The position numbers and the translations under genes are program-made. A DNA stretch of 64,000 nt from Rugalucina vietnamica (Eukaryota; Mollusca; Bivalvia; Lucinida; Lucinidae). Location: positions 34,697,278-34,761,277 of the forward strand of contig OZ024876.1 in assembly GCA_964017185.1 (NCBI GenBank), written 5' to 3'. A model generated the notes under the pieces. That model was not told where the DNA came from. It searched no databases and was given only the letters and a program-made list of their open reading frames with translations. Numbering within the stretch: position 1 is the first letter of the stretch; each line of letters opens with the position of its first letter. Of this stretch, positions 1 through 9,689 are shown piece by piece.

Positions 1-100
1 GGGGCAAAGATAAGAAAAATAGGTAAACCCCTGCAAACCCCAGTTTTTACACGTAAAAGTGGGGTTTAATGGGGTATACATTTCATAGATATGTTTTCCT
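1..100 (+). repeat. Hairpin element family M2, right part, cut by window start
   Basis: This is the right-hand part of a dispersed element here called M2. A full copy is about 270 bp. It starts CATTACGAAAACATGCCCATG, has a central palindrome (ACCGCCTCGCCGAGGCGGT type) flanked by copies of ACCCACAATCTATG, then TATACCCC blocks, and ends in GGACATGTTTTCCTGAT. Only the segment after the palindrome is present. Confidence 0.7.
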
Positions 101-205
101 GATCTGATGAAAAATTTGAAAATCAGTTAAAAAGTTGTTGACATGGGCATTTTCCACAAAACAAAGAAACAGACAGCTTATCCTATTTTAACATGATTGT
201 TATAG

Positions 206-361
206 GAAGCTCTGGAGACGAGAACAAAACTCATGCAGGACAACAATGAGAAACTAAAGGTACAGGTGGACTCGTACAAGAAACGACTCGGGGCCGTTAC
301 GAGAGAGAAGAGAGAATACGAGGAGAAATTCCTTAAACTCACACAGGAAGTACAGAGAAAG
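206..361 (+). CDS. CNTLN: Centlein-like coiled-coil protein, internal exon (exon A)
   Basis: This 156-nt exon (52 codons, phase 0 at both ends) follows the acceptor TTGTTATAG and ends at the donor AAG|GTACGA. The peptide is highly charged (E, K, R, Q) with heptad-like leucines and no proline, as in a long coiled coil. It reads in phase with the later exons at 4257, 5131, 7426 and 19060, which together supply about 245 C-terminal residues. The naming as centlein, a centrosomal linker protein of about 1,400 residues, rests on my recollection of its C-terminal region (an NLSxSDL-type motif, then a short lysine-rich exon and an LEKMxER-type helix). It could be another centrosomal coiled-coil protein. 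The 5' part of the gene lies left of the window. Confidence 0.55.
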
Positions 362-391
362 GTACGACCAAACAAAACTATATACTTCATC

Positions 392-667
392 ATGAAAACA
401 TATCCGTGTAATATATACCCCCTTAAACCCCACTATTATATAGCAAAACTGGGGTATGCAGGGGTATACCCATTTTTCTTATTTTTGCTCCAAAACATAG
501 ATTGTGGGTACTCGTTAGAACCGCCTCGCCGAGGCAGTTCTAACATGTACCCACAATCTATGTTTTGGGCAAAAATAAGAAAAATATCAAAAATTTTCTG
601 CAGAAAATTTTCAATTTTTACAACTTAAGAAAAATCTATATGTTACATGGGCGTGTTTTCGTAATGT
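392..667 (-). repeat. Hairpin element family M2, full copy
   Basis: Both ends are present: CATGAAAACATATCCGTG at the left, and CATGGGCGTGTTTTCGTAAT at the right as its near-complement. The central palindrome at about 505-560 has GTTAGAACCGCC pairing with GGCAGTTCTAAC, with one stem mismatch, flanked by inverted copies of CATAGATTGTGGGTAC. It lies in the intron right after exon A. Confidence 0.8.
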
Positions 668-824
668 GTTTCCAGTTTTGCCATGAAAATGATAAGGCTA
701 ATTTGGTTGATTTTCAAATGTTATTTTTTTTTTTTTTTATCTGATATTACTAGAAATGAAAAGAAAGCTTTTTTTGCTGGTGAAGATGATAGTGGAAAGG
801 GCCAAGTTAACTGTTACATATAAA
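668..824. other. Intron sequence with T-rich tract
   Basis: Intronic sequence between an M2 copy and a HINE. It has a T-run near 724-738 and no recognisable element. Confidence 0.5.
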
Positions 825-2262
825 ACCAGAGGACCAATGGTCCTGTAAACGCTCACCTGAGATCTGCTGTACATATGAATGTTATAGAAAATAGTCCCAG
901 TATAGGGGCAGATGAAGCCCTTGGGCCATTTGTTTTTCAGAATAATCAATATACTGTCCATACAAGTTTTTCCCTTCAAATGACATTTTAACAGTTTACC
1001 CATTCAAATACATAGGCAACCCATGTTGACCTTGCCTTAAAATAGGTCAAGGTCATCACAGGGTCATGATTTATACATACATTGTAGTACTTAAGTCATT
1101 GATGCTTCATGCCAAGTTTCTTCGAAATTGGTCCACCGGTTCCGGAGAAGAAGGTTTTTGAAGGGTTTATATCATATATGGGCATGGCGGCCATCTTGGT
1201 CATGTGACCTTGATTATTTATATACACATTGATTCCCCCATTCTATAGATGCTTCACAGAAATTTGGCTTTGATTGGCCAAGTGGTTTCAGAGGAGAAGA
1301 TGTTTGAATATTATTGTAATATACATGTATAATGCCCCGGGGCTGGGGCAAATGAGCCCCGGGGTCCAAATTTTTTCAGAATCATTAATATTCAGTCCTA
1401 CTGCCCATTTCCTGCAAGACTTTCACTTTAAATGACATTTCAAATGCATTGGCGACCTGTGTTGACATTGCTGTAAAATAGGTCAAGGTCATCTATATAC
1501 ACATTGAAGTGCTTGAGCCATCAATGCTTCATGCCAAGTTTCTTCGAAATCGGTCAACCCGTTCCAGAGAAGAAGATTTTTGAAGGGTTTTTACCATATA
1601 TGGGCATGGCGGCCATCTTGGTCATGTGACCTGGATTTCTTATATACACATTGGTTCCCCCTTCATATAGATGCTTCATATAAAATTTGGCTTTCATTGC
1701 CCAAGCGGTTTCAGAGGAGATGTTTGAATATTATGGTAATATACATGTGTTATGCCCCAGGGTGGGGGCAAATGAGCCCCTGGGGTCCAGTTTTTTCAGA
1801 ATCATTAATATTCAGTCCTAATGCCCATTTCTTGCAAGACTTTCACTTTAAATGTCATTTTAAAAGTTTTCCCCATTCAAATGCATTGGGGACCTATGTT
1901 GACCTTGCCGTAAAATAGGTCAGGGTCATCACAGGGTCATGATTTATATACACATTGAAGTGCTTGAGCCATCAATGCTTAATGCCAAGTTTCAATGAAA
2001 TCGGTCCACCGGTTCTGGAGAAGAAGATTTTTGAAGGGTTTTTACCATATATGGGCATGGCGGCCATCTTGGTCATGTGACCTGCATTATTTATATACAC
2101 ATTGGTTCCCCCTTCCCATAGATGCTTCATGTAAAATTTGGCTTTGATTGGCCAAGCTGTTTCAGAGAAGAAGATCTTTGAAAATGGTGGACGACGGACG
2201 GACGACGGAGCATGGGTATACTATAAGCTCACCTTGTGAGCCTGACGGCTCAGGTGAGCTAA
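825..2262 (-). mobile_element. Helentron-like non-autonomous element (HINE), copy 1
   Basis: In the - orientation it begins TTTTTAGCTCACCTGA-like (here GGTGAGCTAAC on +, at about 2250-2262) and ends with the palindrome AGGACCAATGGTCCT followed by CTGGT (825-845 on +). Subterminal GCTCACCTGA and TCAGGTGAGC are complementary. The body is a set of about 480-bp tandem units, each with CATATATGGGCATGGCGGCC, GGTCATGTGACC and AAGGTCATC motifs. This layout (subterminal inverted repeats, 3' hairpin before CTRRT, internal tandem repeats) matches Helentron-derived HINE elements. No Rep/helicase coding is present. Confidence 0.65.
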
Positions 2263-2511
2263 CAATAAAAATGTGAAAGCTGTCCGAGATAAAATGCAAA
2301 ATTAAAGATTCACAAAATCTTTAGGATAGAGGCATTAATTATGTTTTTCTATGAATATGAATAAATTGTTCTAGATTTGTTATAATGTAAATTGAGTAGT
2401 TCAGGAAACCAGAAAAACACTCATATTTTGCTTTGACCTTATGTCCAAAATGGTTAAGTGGCTGGCAGTTGGTAAGAACAGACAAATGGAATTGTAGTAA
2501 CAAGTTGATGT
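2263..2511. other. Intron, no recognised element
   Basis: AT-rich intronic sequence between a HINE and an M2 fragment. I see no gene or repeat in it. Confidence 0.4.
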
Positions 2512-2682
2512 ACCCACAATCTATGTTTTGGCTCAGAATAAGAAAAATAGGTATACCCCTGTAAACCCCAGTTTTACTATATAAAAATGGGGTATAAGAA
2601 GAAATACCGTACATGGCGGCGTAAATACTGGTACATTTCAGGGACATGTTTTCCTTTCAGGGACATGTTTTCCTGATGTTAC
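2512..2682 (+). repeat. Hairpin element family M2, right half
   Basis: Starts at ACCCACAATCTATGTTTTGG and runs through AAGAAAAATAGGTATACCCC to GGACATGTTTTCCTGATG. The left half with the palindrome is missing. The end segment GGACATGTTTTCC is duplicated at 2642-2675, next to the start of the splice-site array. Confidence 0.7.
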
Positions 2683-2792
2683 ATTGTCATTGATTGTGTT
2701 TTTCCAGGATACGATAGTGGTAGATTGTCAATGATTTGTCATTGCTTGTGTTTTCCAGGATAAGATAGTGGTAGATTGTCAGTGATATCATT

Positions 2793-3030
2793 TGAGCCGC
2801 CTAATGAGAAAACCAACAATCTACATTTGCGAAAACAAAGGCGCAGATCAGCTTCGCAGTAACACTGCGAAGCTGATGAGCGCCTTTGTTTTCGCTACAC
2901 GGATAGTACAATTCCTCTACTTTTTAAATTCAATATTGCCAGTCTCTAGCCATTTTCTGTGCTTGCAAAGCCCGGTTCGTGTCAGTCCTGTTCGCAAACC
3001 ACATTGTTGGTTTTCCCATGAGGTGGCTCA
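2793..3030 (+). repeat. GAGCC MITE (family M1), copy 1
   Basis: M1 is a roughly 235-bp element with inverted ends (GAGCCGCCTCATGAGAAAAC and GTTTTCTCATGAGGCGGCTC) and an internal stem-loop near the left third. Here the ends are intact. The stem allele is TTCGCAG paired with CTGCGAA, with two extra bases in the loop. It is inserted in the 51-bp splice-site array. Confidence 0.85.
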
Positions 3031-3445
3031 TTTGTCATTGCCTGTGTTTTCCAGGATAAGATAGTGGTAGATTGTCAGTGTTGTGTCATTGATTGTGTTT
3101 TCCAGGATAAGATAGTGGTAGATTGTCAGTGATTTATCATTGATTGTGTTTTCCAGGATAAGATAGTGATAGATTGTCAGTGATTTGTAATTGCTTGTGT
3201 TTTCCAGGATAAGATAGTGGTAGATTGTCAGTCATTTGTCATTGCTTGTGTTTTCCAGGATAATATAGTGATAGATTGTCAATGGTTTGTCATTGCTTGT
3301 GTTTCCAGGATAAGATAGTGATAGATTGTCAATGATTTGTCATTGCTTGTGTTTTCCAGGATAAGATAGTGATAGATTGTCAGTGATTTGTCATTGCTTG
3401 TGTTTTCCAGGATAAGATAGTGGTAGATTGTCAGTGATATCATTT

Positions 3446-3685
3446 GAGCCACCTCATGAGAAAACCAGCAATCTACGTTTACGAAAAACGAAGGCGCAGA
3501 TCAGCTTCGCAGTAACTGCGAAGCTGATCAGCGCCTTTGTTTTTGCTACACGGATAGTACAATTCCTCTACTTTATAAATCCAATATTGCCAGTCACTAG
3601 CCATTTTCTGTGCTTTTACAGCCCGGTTCGTGTCGGTCCTGTTCGCAAAACACATAGTTGGTTTTCCCACGAGGCGGCTCGGTTT
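3446..3685 (+). repeat. GAGCC MITE (family M1), copy 2
   Basis: Full copy with both inverted ends and stem allele TTCGCAG/CTGCGAA. The sequence before it (GTCAGTGATATCATTTGAGC) is the same as before copy 1, so the two are probably one insertion later duplicated with its surrounding 51-bp units. Confidence 0.85.
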
Positions 3686-4256
3686 TGTCATTGGTTGTGT
3701 TTTCATGATAGTTTGTCATTGATTTGTCATTGGTTGTGTTTTCTAGGATAAGATAGTGGTAGATTGGCAGAGTTTTGTCATTGATTGTGTTTTCCAGGAT
3801 AAGATAGTGATAGATTGTCAGTGATTTGTCATTGGTTGTGTTTTCCAGGATAAGATAGTGATAGATTGTCAGTGATTTGTCATTGCCCGTGTTTTCCAGG
3901 ATAAGATAGTGATAGATTGTCAGTGATTTGTCATTGCCCGTGTTTTCCAGGATAAGATAGTGATAGATTGTCAGTGATTTGTCATTGCCCGTGTTTTCCA
4001 GGATAAGATAGTGATAGATTGTCAGTGATTTGTCATTGGTTGTGTTTTCCAGGATAAGATAGTGATAGATTGTCAGTGATTTGTCATTGGTTGTGTTTTC
4101 CAGGATAAGATAGTGATAGATTGTCAGTGATTTGTCATTGGTTGTGTTTTCCAGGATAAGATAGTGATAGATTGTCAGTGATTTGTCATTGGTTGTGTTT
4201 TCCAGGATAAGATAGTGATAGATTGTCAGTGATTTGTCATTGGTTGTGTTTTCCAG

Positions 4257-4442
4257 GATAAGATAGTGATAGATTGTCAGAGTAAGAAGATGGAGCTGGA
4301 GTCAGCACTGGCAGAGATGGAGAAGACTGCCACACAGCAGATGAAATGTCTCGCTCGTGAGAGTGAAGATGCTCTCGAAACGGCTAAGGATAAACTCAGA
4401 GAGATTGGGCTCACGCTGCAGGCTTATCAGCGATTTATTAGG
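4257..4442 (+). CDS. CNTLN: Centlein-like coiled-coil protein, exon B
   Basis: This 186-nt exon (62 codons, phase 0-0) follows acceptor TTGTGTTTTCCAG and ends at donor AGG|GTAGAG. It opens with residues DKIVIDCQSKK and continues as an uninterrupted alpha-helical, glutamate-rich segment with two cysteines, then leads into a tail around LTLQAYQRFI. A start at 4281 (after GTCAG) would also keep frame, but that site has no pyrimidine tract and would drop eight helix-compatible residues. The first 24 bases of this exon are repeated upstream in the tandem array. It is joined by the same phase to exons at 5131, 7426 and 19060. Confidence 0.65.
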
Positions 4443-4523
4443 GTAGAGGAGTGTTATTTAATGAATTATTTACAACATCAATATTTTACCACTGTTTGGT
4501 AAAGGATCTATACTCATTGGGGC

Positions 4524-4720
4524 AGTGGCACGAGAAAACCAACAATCTGGGCTTCCGGCCAAGTTTGACACAAACCAGGTTGTACACTCACAGAAGCAGG
4601 CTAGAAGCTTGAAAATTCAGATTTAGATAGGAGAGACATCTATGCGGTGAAAACAAAGGCCCTGATCAGCTGTGCGTTAAGATACTGCACAGCTGTTCTG
4701 CACCTGTTTTCATATGCATG
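4524..4720 (-). repeat. GAGCC MITE (family M1), degenerate copy
   Basis: Starts at GGCACGAGAAAACCAACAAT and includes the inner blocks and a decayed stem-loop of the TGTG/CACA allele (CAGCTGTGCG and CTGCACAGCTG). The far end is eroded. Confidence 0.65.
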
Positions 4721-5130
4721 TTGTCAGTTTTCTAATACTGCTTTAAAAAGTGGCAAGTACTGGATCATAAATTTATATTTTCCTGTAGTTTGGTTACTTT
4801 ATGAAGTATCCCTTATGTTCTGTGAACATTAAGTTGGCATTTTTTGGGGGTACATAAAAAGTCTACACAAATACACACATACATGGGCTACTGGTGAAGC
4901 TAGTGGTCAAGTGAGCCAGAGTTTGTAGGTTTGATATCAGAATCCCAGTTTTTGGACAAGATTTTGATAGCTTTGTATTTATCTGGTGTGGGAGAGCTGT
5001 TTCACAAATTCTTGCATGTCAGATAAGGCTTCCAAGTGTCTATGCATGCCCTACAAACATGTAGGATTCTCATTTTCTACTCGGATTCTAATTTTCTATT
5101 GAAATAATCATGCCTTTACAATATTTTCAG
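4721..5130. other. Intron between exons B and C
   Basis: Unremarkable AT-rich intron ending in the acceptor ATATTTTCAG. No element recognised. Confidence 0.5.
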
Positions 5131-5325
5131 TCATTATCCCAGGAAATAGTCCGACGAACTCAGCAGACACGCACCTCCATGAAAGAAGAGTCCTTGAAGA
5201 AATCAGGGGCAGATAACTCTACCGTGTCAATGCAGAAGGCTCAAGATTTGGCTAAAAATATCCTCAATCTGAGTCAGTCGGATCTAGATGAAATAATGAG
5301 CGCTGATGGAGAATCAACAAAAATG
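5131..5325 (+). CDS. CNTLN: Centlein-like coiled-coil protein, exon C
   Basis: A 195-nt exon of 65 codons, phase 0-0, from acceptor ATATTTTCAG to donor ATG|GTTAGT. The first half continues a basic helix (residues SQEIVRRTQQTR). The second half holds the segment AKNILNLSQSDLDEIM, which is the part that most suggests the conserved C-terminal region of centlein. An acidic tail (SADGES) follows. Confidence 0.65.
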
Positions 5326-5337
5326 GTTAGTATCATA

Positions 5338-5572
5338 TGAGCCATGATGGAAGAAAACTGGTCTTCAGGATTTCTGACCAACTGTGACACAAACCAGCCT
5401 ATGCTGCCACAGAAGATTGCTAGGAGGTTGAAGTTTCGGATTTAGGAAGAAGAGAGATTATACTATCTGAGGAGCAAAAACAGAGGTGCTGATCGGCTGT
5501 GCAATATGCACACTGATCTGCGCCTTTGTTTTTGTATAGGCAAAAAGCCTGTTTTCGTGTGATGTGGCTCAT
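5338..5572 (-). repeat. GAGCC MITE (family M1), copy with TGTG stem
   Basis: Directly after the donor of exon C. Both ends are recognisable (ATGAGCCATGATGG and GATGTGGCTCAT), with a shortened stem GGCTGTGCA/TGCACA. The inner termini are of the GGTTTCCGACC type rather than the CATATGCG type. Confidence 0.7.
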
Positions 5573-5657
5573 ATAGTATAGTTAGTCAACCTTTCTGACC
5601 ATGCCTGCCCCCCCCCCCCCCCCTTCCACACATACACAAATGAATAAATTATATAAA

Positions 5658-7177
5658 CAAGAGGACCAATGGTCCTGTAAACGCTCACCTGAGATCTGCT
5701 GCATATACCGATAAACATGTTTGAATATTATGGTATTTAACCCCAGTGCAGGGGCAGATGAAGCCCTTGGGCCATTTTCTTCTTTTTTTTCAGAATAATC
5801 AATATTCTGTCCATTTGCCAATTTCCTGCTGGCTTTTCCCTTCAAATGACATTTTAACAATTTTCCCCATTTAAATGCTTGGTCAACCCATGTTGACCTT
5901 GCCATAAACTGGGTCAAGGTCATCACAGGGTCATGATTTATGTATACATTGTAGTACTTAAGCCATAGATGCTTCACACCAAGTTTCTTTGAAATAGGTC
6001 CACCGGTTCCGGAGAAGAAGATTTTTGAAGGGTTTTTACCATATATGGGCATGGCGGCCATCTTCGTCATGTGACCTTGATTATTTATATATACATTGAT
6101 TCCCCCATTCTATAGATGCTTCACATGAAATTTGGCTTTGATTGGCCAAGCGGTTTCAGAGAAGAAGTTTGAATAGTATGGTAATATACATGTATAATGC
6201 CCGGGGTTGGGGCAAATATGCCCCTGGGGTCCAATTTTTTTCAGAATCATTAATAGTCAGTCCTACTGCCCATTTTCTGCAAGACTTTCACTTTAAATGA
6301 TATTTTAAAGGTTTTCCCCATTCAAATGCATTGGCGACCTATGTTGACCTTGCCGTAAAATAGGTCAAGGTCATCCAAAGGTCATAATTTATAAACACAT
6401 TGTAGTACTTCAGTCCCGGATGCTTCATGCCAAGTTTCGTTGAAATCGGTCCATTGGTTCAGGAGAAGAAGATTTTTGAAGGGTTTTTACCATATATTGG
6501 CATGGCGGCCATCTTGATCATGTGACCTGGATTATTTATAAACACATTGATTCCCCCTTCCCATAGATGCTTCCTATAAAATTTGGCTTTGATTGGCCAA
6601 GTGGTTTCAGAGAAGAAGATCTTTGAATATTTTTGTAATATACATGTATATTGCCCCGGGGTGGGGGCAGACCAACCCCTGTGGTCCATTTTTTTTCAGA
6701 ATTACCTACTTGCCCATTTCCTGCAAGTTTTGCCTTTCAAATAACATTTTAACAATTTTCCCCATTCAAATGCATGGGCGACCTATGTTGACCTTGCCAT
6801 AAAATAGGTCAAGGTCATCCAAAGGTCATAATTTATAAACACATTGTAGTACTCCAGTCCCCGATGCTTCATGCCAAGTTTCGTTGAAATCGGTCCAGTG
6901 GTTCCGGAGAAGAAGAATTTTGAAGGGTTTTTACCATATATGGGCATGGCGGCCATCTTGGTCATGTGACCTGGATTATTTATAAACACATTAGTTCCCT
7001 CTTCCCATAGATGCTTCATATAAAATTTGGCTTTAATTGGCCAAGCGGTTTCAGAGAAGAAGATCTTTGAAAATGGTGGACGACGACGGACGGACGACGA
7101 CGACGGATGCCGGACGCTGGATCATGGCCATCCTATAAGCTCACCTTGTGAGCCTAACGGCTCAGGTGAGGTAAAAA
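5658..7177 (-). mobile_element. HINE, copy 2
   Basis: Same family and orientation as 825-2262. It has AGGACCAATGGTCCT at the left end, GGCTCAGGTGAG at the right, and about three internal tandem units with ATATATGGGCATGGCGGCC. It lies in the intron between exons C and D. A C-run precedes it at about 5609-5623. Confidence 0.65.
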
Positions 7178-7425
7178 GGGTGTACAGAAAGGCGGTGTCT
7201 CATCTGGGGCTATCGATGTATTCTGTTTGCTTAGAAAAATTCCATAAAAATGCATTAAAAATTATGCCCCTAAAATTGAAGCTGGACACCCAAATGATAA
7301 TGATGGAAAAGTTTATTCATTAAAATAGGAGTTAAGCAGCAGAACAAACAAAGTTTATGGATCTCTGTAATTTATTGAAAATGCTTAACGGTGTCCATTT
7401 AGTTTTGTTTTTGTGATTTTTGCAG
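7178..7425. other. Intron end before exon D
   Basis: Plain AT-rich sequence that ends in TTTTTGTGATTTTTGCAG. Confidence 0.4.
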
Positions 7426-7500
7426 GAAACTGAACTGGAAACGGAGAAAAGAAGGGACAAGAAATGGTTGAAAAAAGTTGATCGTACGCAGAACAGTAAG
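7426..7500 (+). CDS. CNTLN: Centlein-like coiled-coil protein, exon D
   Basis: A 75-nt exon of 25 codons, phase 0-0, from acceptor TTTTTGCAG to donor AAG|GTAGGG. It encodes a charged, lysine-rich helix (ETELETEKRRDKKWLKK). It is small, but both splice sites and the phase agree with exons C and E. Confidence 0.6.
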
Positions 7501-7795
7501 GTAGGGTTGTTGCTTCAGTTGTTTTTCATTACAAAAACTTGCCCATGCAATACCGTACTTCGCGATGTATTATGCGCACTCGTGCATAACACGCACTCAA
7601 TTTTTAGGGGTCAAATCTGGTGAAAAAAGTCATGTTCCTATACATAACACGCGGCAGATTTGGACCACAGATCGAAGCTGTACTAAACTGAGCATTGTAA
7701 GTTCATATAAACCTTCCTCTCCAATTTCAATCACCCATCGTAGTATACGACACTGGCATCTCATCAATGATGAATTGAAAAGAAAAAGAAAATTA

Positions 7796-8150
7796 AAAAG
7801 AAAAAAAAAAAAAAGAAAGCAAAAAATCGTTTGCTAGGCATTCGCCAAGGTGCAGTTTTCTTTAAGTATCTCTTTATGGTACTTTGAGAAAAAAAAAAGA
7901 AAAAAAAAATCGTTTTCTAGGCATTCGCCAAGGTGCAGTTTTCTTTCAGCATCTCTTCATGGTACTATGAGAAAGAAAGAAAAAAAAATAAAAATAAAAA
8001 AACATCGTTTGCTAGGCATTTGCCAAGATGCAGTTTTCTTACAGTTTCTCTTTATGGTTCTATCAGAAAAGAAGAAAAAAATCGTTTGCCAGGCATTCGC
8101 CAAGGTTCTGTTTTCTAACAGTTTTTCTTTATGGTACTATGAGATCAAGT
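7796..8150 (+). repeat. Four tandem ~85-bp units with A-rich tracts
   Basis: Each unit reads roughly A-run, ATCGTTTGCTAGGCATTCGC, CAAGGTGCAGTTTTCTT, then TCTCTTTATGGTACTATGAG. Units differ by a few bases and by A-run length. Apparent reading frames across it come from the repeat. Confidence 0.8.
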
Positions 8151-8664
8151 AATATAACTCATCTTCCGGCAGTAAAAACTTAAAAATCATCTTTTCTAAT
8201 GGAAAGCATAATGTGTGTATGAACCGTGTCGGCTGCCTGAATAGCTTGTGTATTCACAAGTGATAATTGTCATTTTTAGACAACACAGTATAATGCTAGC
8301 AAAGCGTGAATGACACACATTGTTTTCTTAAGATTAGTGATAAAAGCTGTGAAAATAAGGCAAGCCATGCACAATTACCCGCTAGGGGATTATCGATAGA
8401 CCATAACGTGACCATAAACAAAGGTTGCTGAAGGCTATTAATGACACATGTTACGCAACGTTGCTCGATGTATTCGTTCAGTGATTACTGAAGTCCAAAA
8501 ATTGGGACACCTAAATCTTGTATTAATCTACCATTTTCGATAATGTACTTCTTCTTTTGCGCTTGAGAACGGCGCATTGTAAATACGGTATCGTTATTGT
8601 AAAGGTATAACACCACAAGCAAAAGTTATTCAAGTCCGGTTGCGCCGAAAAGTCAACGGCGGAG

Positions 8665-8710
8665 CTCTATTCTATTCTATTCTATTCTATTCTATTCTAT
8701 TCTATTCTAT
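8665..8710. repeat. (ATTCT)n microsatellite
   Basis: About nine uninterrupted copies of the pentanucleotide CTATT. Confidence 0.95.
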
Positions 8711-9041
8711 AAACAACAACAATTCCCAGTTATCTTTCTTACCAAAATGGCGGTCGATCTTCCATAAAACATCGCGACACATGCAAAATATACAAAAACA
8801 ATGATTTTACTCAATAAAAATCAGTAGAAACCTTGGAAATCAACCGATCTTTACGTTTTCTCACATCGATTGGTATTTGTATGCAGTTTGAAGCTCATTA
8901 TCAATCATTTTAGCTATTGTCATGAGTTTTCGCGACCTACGAAAAAAGTCTGAAATTTGGTGTTCTTATACAAAACGCGCACCACATTTTGTACACCACA
9001 ATCTGGGCAAAAAAACTGCGTGTTATACGCATGTGAATATG

Positions 9042-9262
9042 ATAAATTTTTTTTCAGAAGTAAAGAATTGAAAATTTCATCGCAAAAAATTTAGATTTTT
9101 TCAATATATTTGTTCAAATCATAGATTGTGGGTAAACAAGTGCCCACAATCTATGTTTTGGAGCAAAAATAAGAAAAATAGGTATACCCCTGCATAGCCC
9201 AGTTTTGCTATATGAAAGTGGGGTATAAGGGGGTATATATTACAGAGACATGTTATCCTGAT
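9042..9262 (+). repeat. Hairpin element family M2, short-loop copy
   Basis: AATCATAGATTGTGGGTA and its complement CCCACAATCTATGTTTTGG are separated by only about 10 bases, so the ACCGCC palindrome is missing. The TATACCCC blocks and the end ACATGTTATCCTGAT follow. Confidence 0.7.
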
Positions 9263-9372
9263 TTGACACTCAGTATCATGTACAGTATTTGCATACAACT
9301 ATTCTATAACAGGCCTACGTGAAATGATTAAAATCTGTGAAGATCAACAATTTGAAGATTAAAAGCTTGATA

Positions 9373-9590
9373 TTTGAGCAGCCTTATGAGAAAACCAACA
9401 ATTTGCATATGCAAAAACAAAGACACAGATCAGCTTCATGGTAACCGCGAAGCTGATCAGTGCCTTTGTTTTCGCTACACAGATAGTACACTTCCTCTTT
9501 TTCTTAAAATCCAAACTTTTAAGCTTCTAGCCTGCTTGTGTCGGACGTGTTCGGAAACCACATTGTTTTCTCATGAGATGGGCTCCTTTG
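9373..9590 (+). repeat. GAGCC MITE (family M1)
   Basis: Left end GAGCAGCCTTATGAGAAAAC and right end CATGAGATGGGCTC. The stem is imperfect: TTCATGG on the left against CCGCGAA on the right. Confidence 0.8.
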
Positions 9591-9689
9591 TTTAAGATTC
9601 TTACATCCAATCACATTGGTTGGGCAGATCACATGATGCATAGCTTCTATTAATGTCACACATGTTCAAGTTTTGTTATCTCTTACTCT

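Larger units (their letters stand above)
2683..4280 (+). repeat. 51-bp tandem array carrying a 3' splice site and exon start
   Basis: About 21 copies of a 51-bp unit. Each contains a pyrimidine-rich stretch, TTGTGTTTTCCAG, followed by GATAAGATAGTGATAGATTG and TCAG. The last copy runs directly into the open exon at 4257, so the unit is the intron end plus the first 24 coding bases of that exon, amplified upstream. The right part (about 3790-4256) is nearly homogeneous, while the left copies differ at several positions. Two GAGCC MITEs interrupt it at 2793 and 3446. In most units the exon-like segment runs into TGA right after the 24 bases. Units near 3055 and 3753 lack that stop. Confidence 0.85.
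7553..9041. mobile_element. Putative inverted-repeat element (CGTATAACACGC ends)
   Basis: The left end has TTATGCGCACTCGTGCATAA and CACGCACTC; the right end, read in reverse, has CACATGCGTATAACACGC. A second inverted pair follows inside (CCTATACATAACACGCGG and its counterpart near 8965). It contains four tandem units at 7796-8150 and a pentanucleotide repeat at 8665-8710. No long ORF is present, so it would be non-autonomous. Exact ends and a target duplication are not resolved. Confidence 0.45.

Noticed and set aside
3479-3751. Frames across the M1 elements on both strands (for example CFANRTDTNRAVKAQK)
   Set aside because: The same peptide pattern recurs in every M1 copy in any gene context, so it is a repeat translation.
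2683-4280. CRISPR-like array of regular repeats
   Set aside because: The window is eukaryotic. The units are contiguous without variable spacers, and the unit is explained as an amplified splice junction.
4281-4442. Exon B starting after GTCAG at 4281 rather than at 4257
   Set aside because: That AG lacks a pyrimidine tract, while TTGTGTTTTCCAG at 4244-4256 is a normal acceptor. Frame is kept either way, so RNA data could still overturn this.
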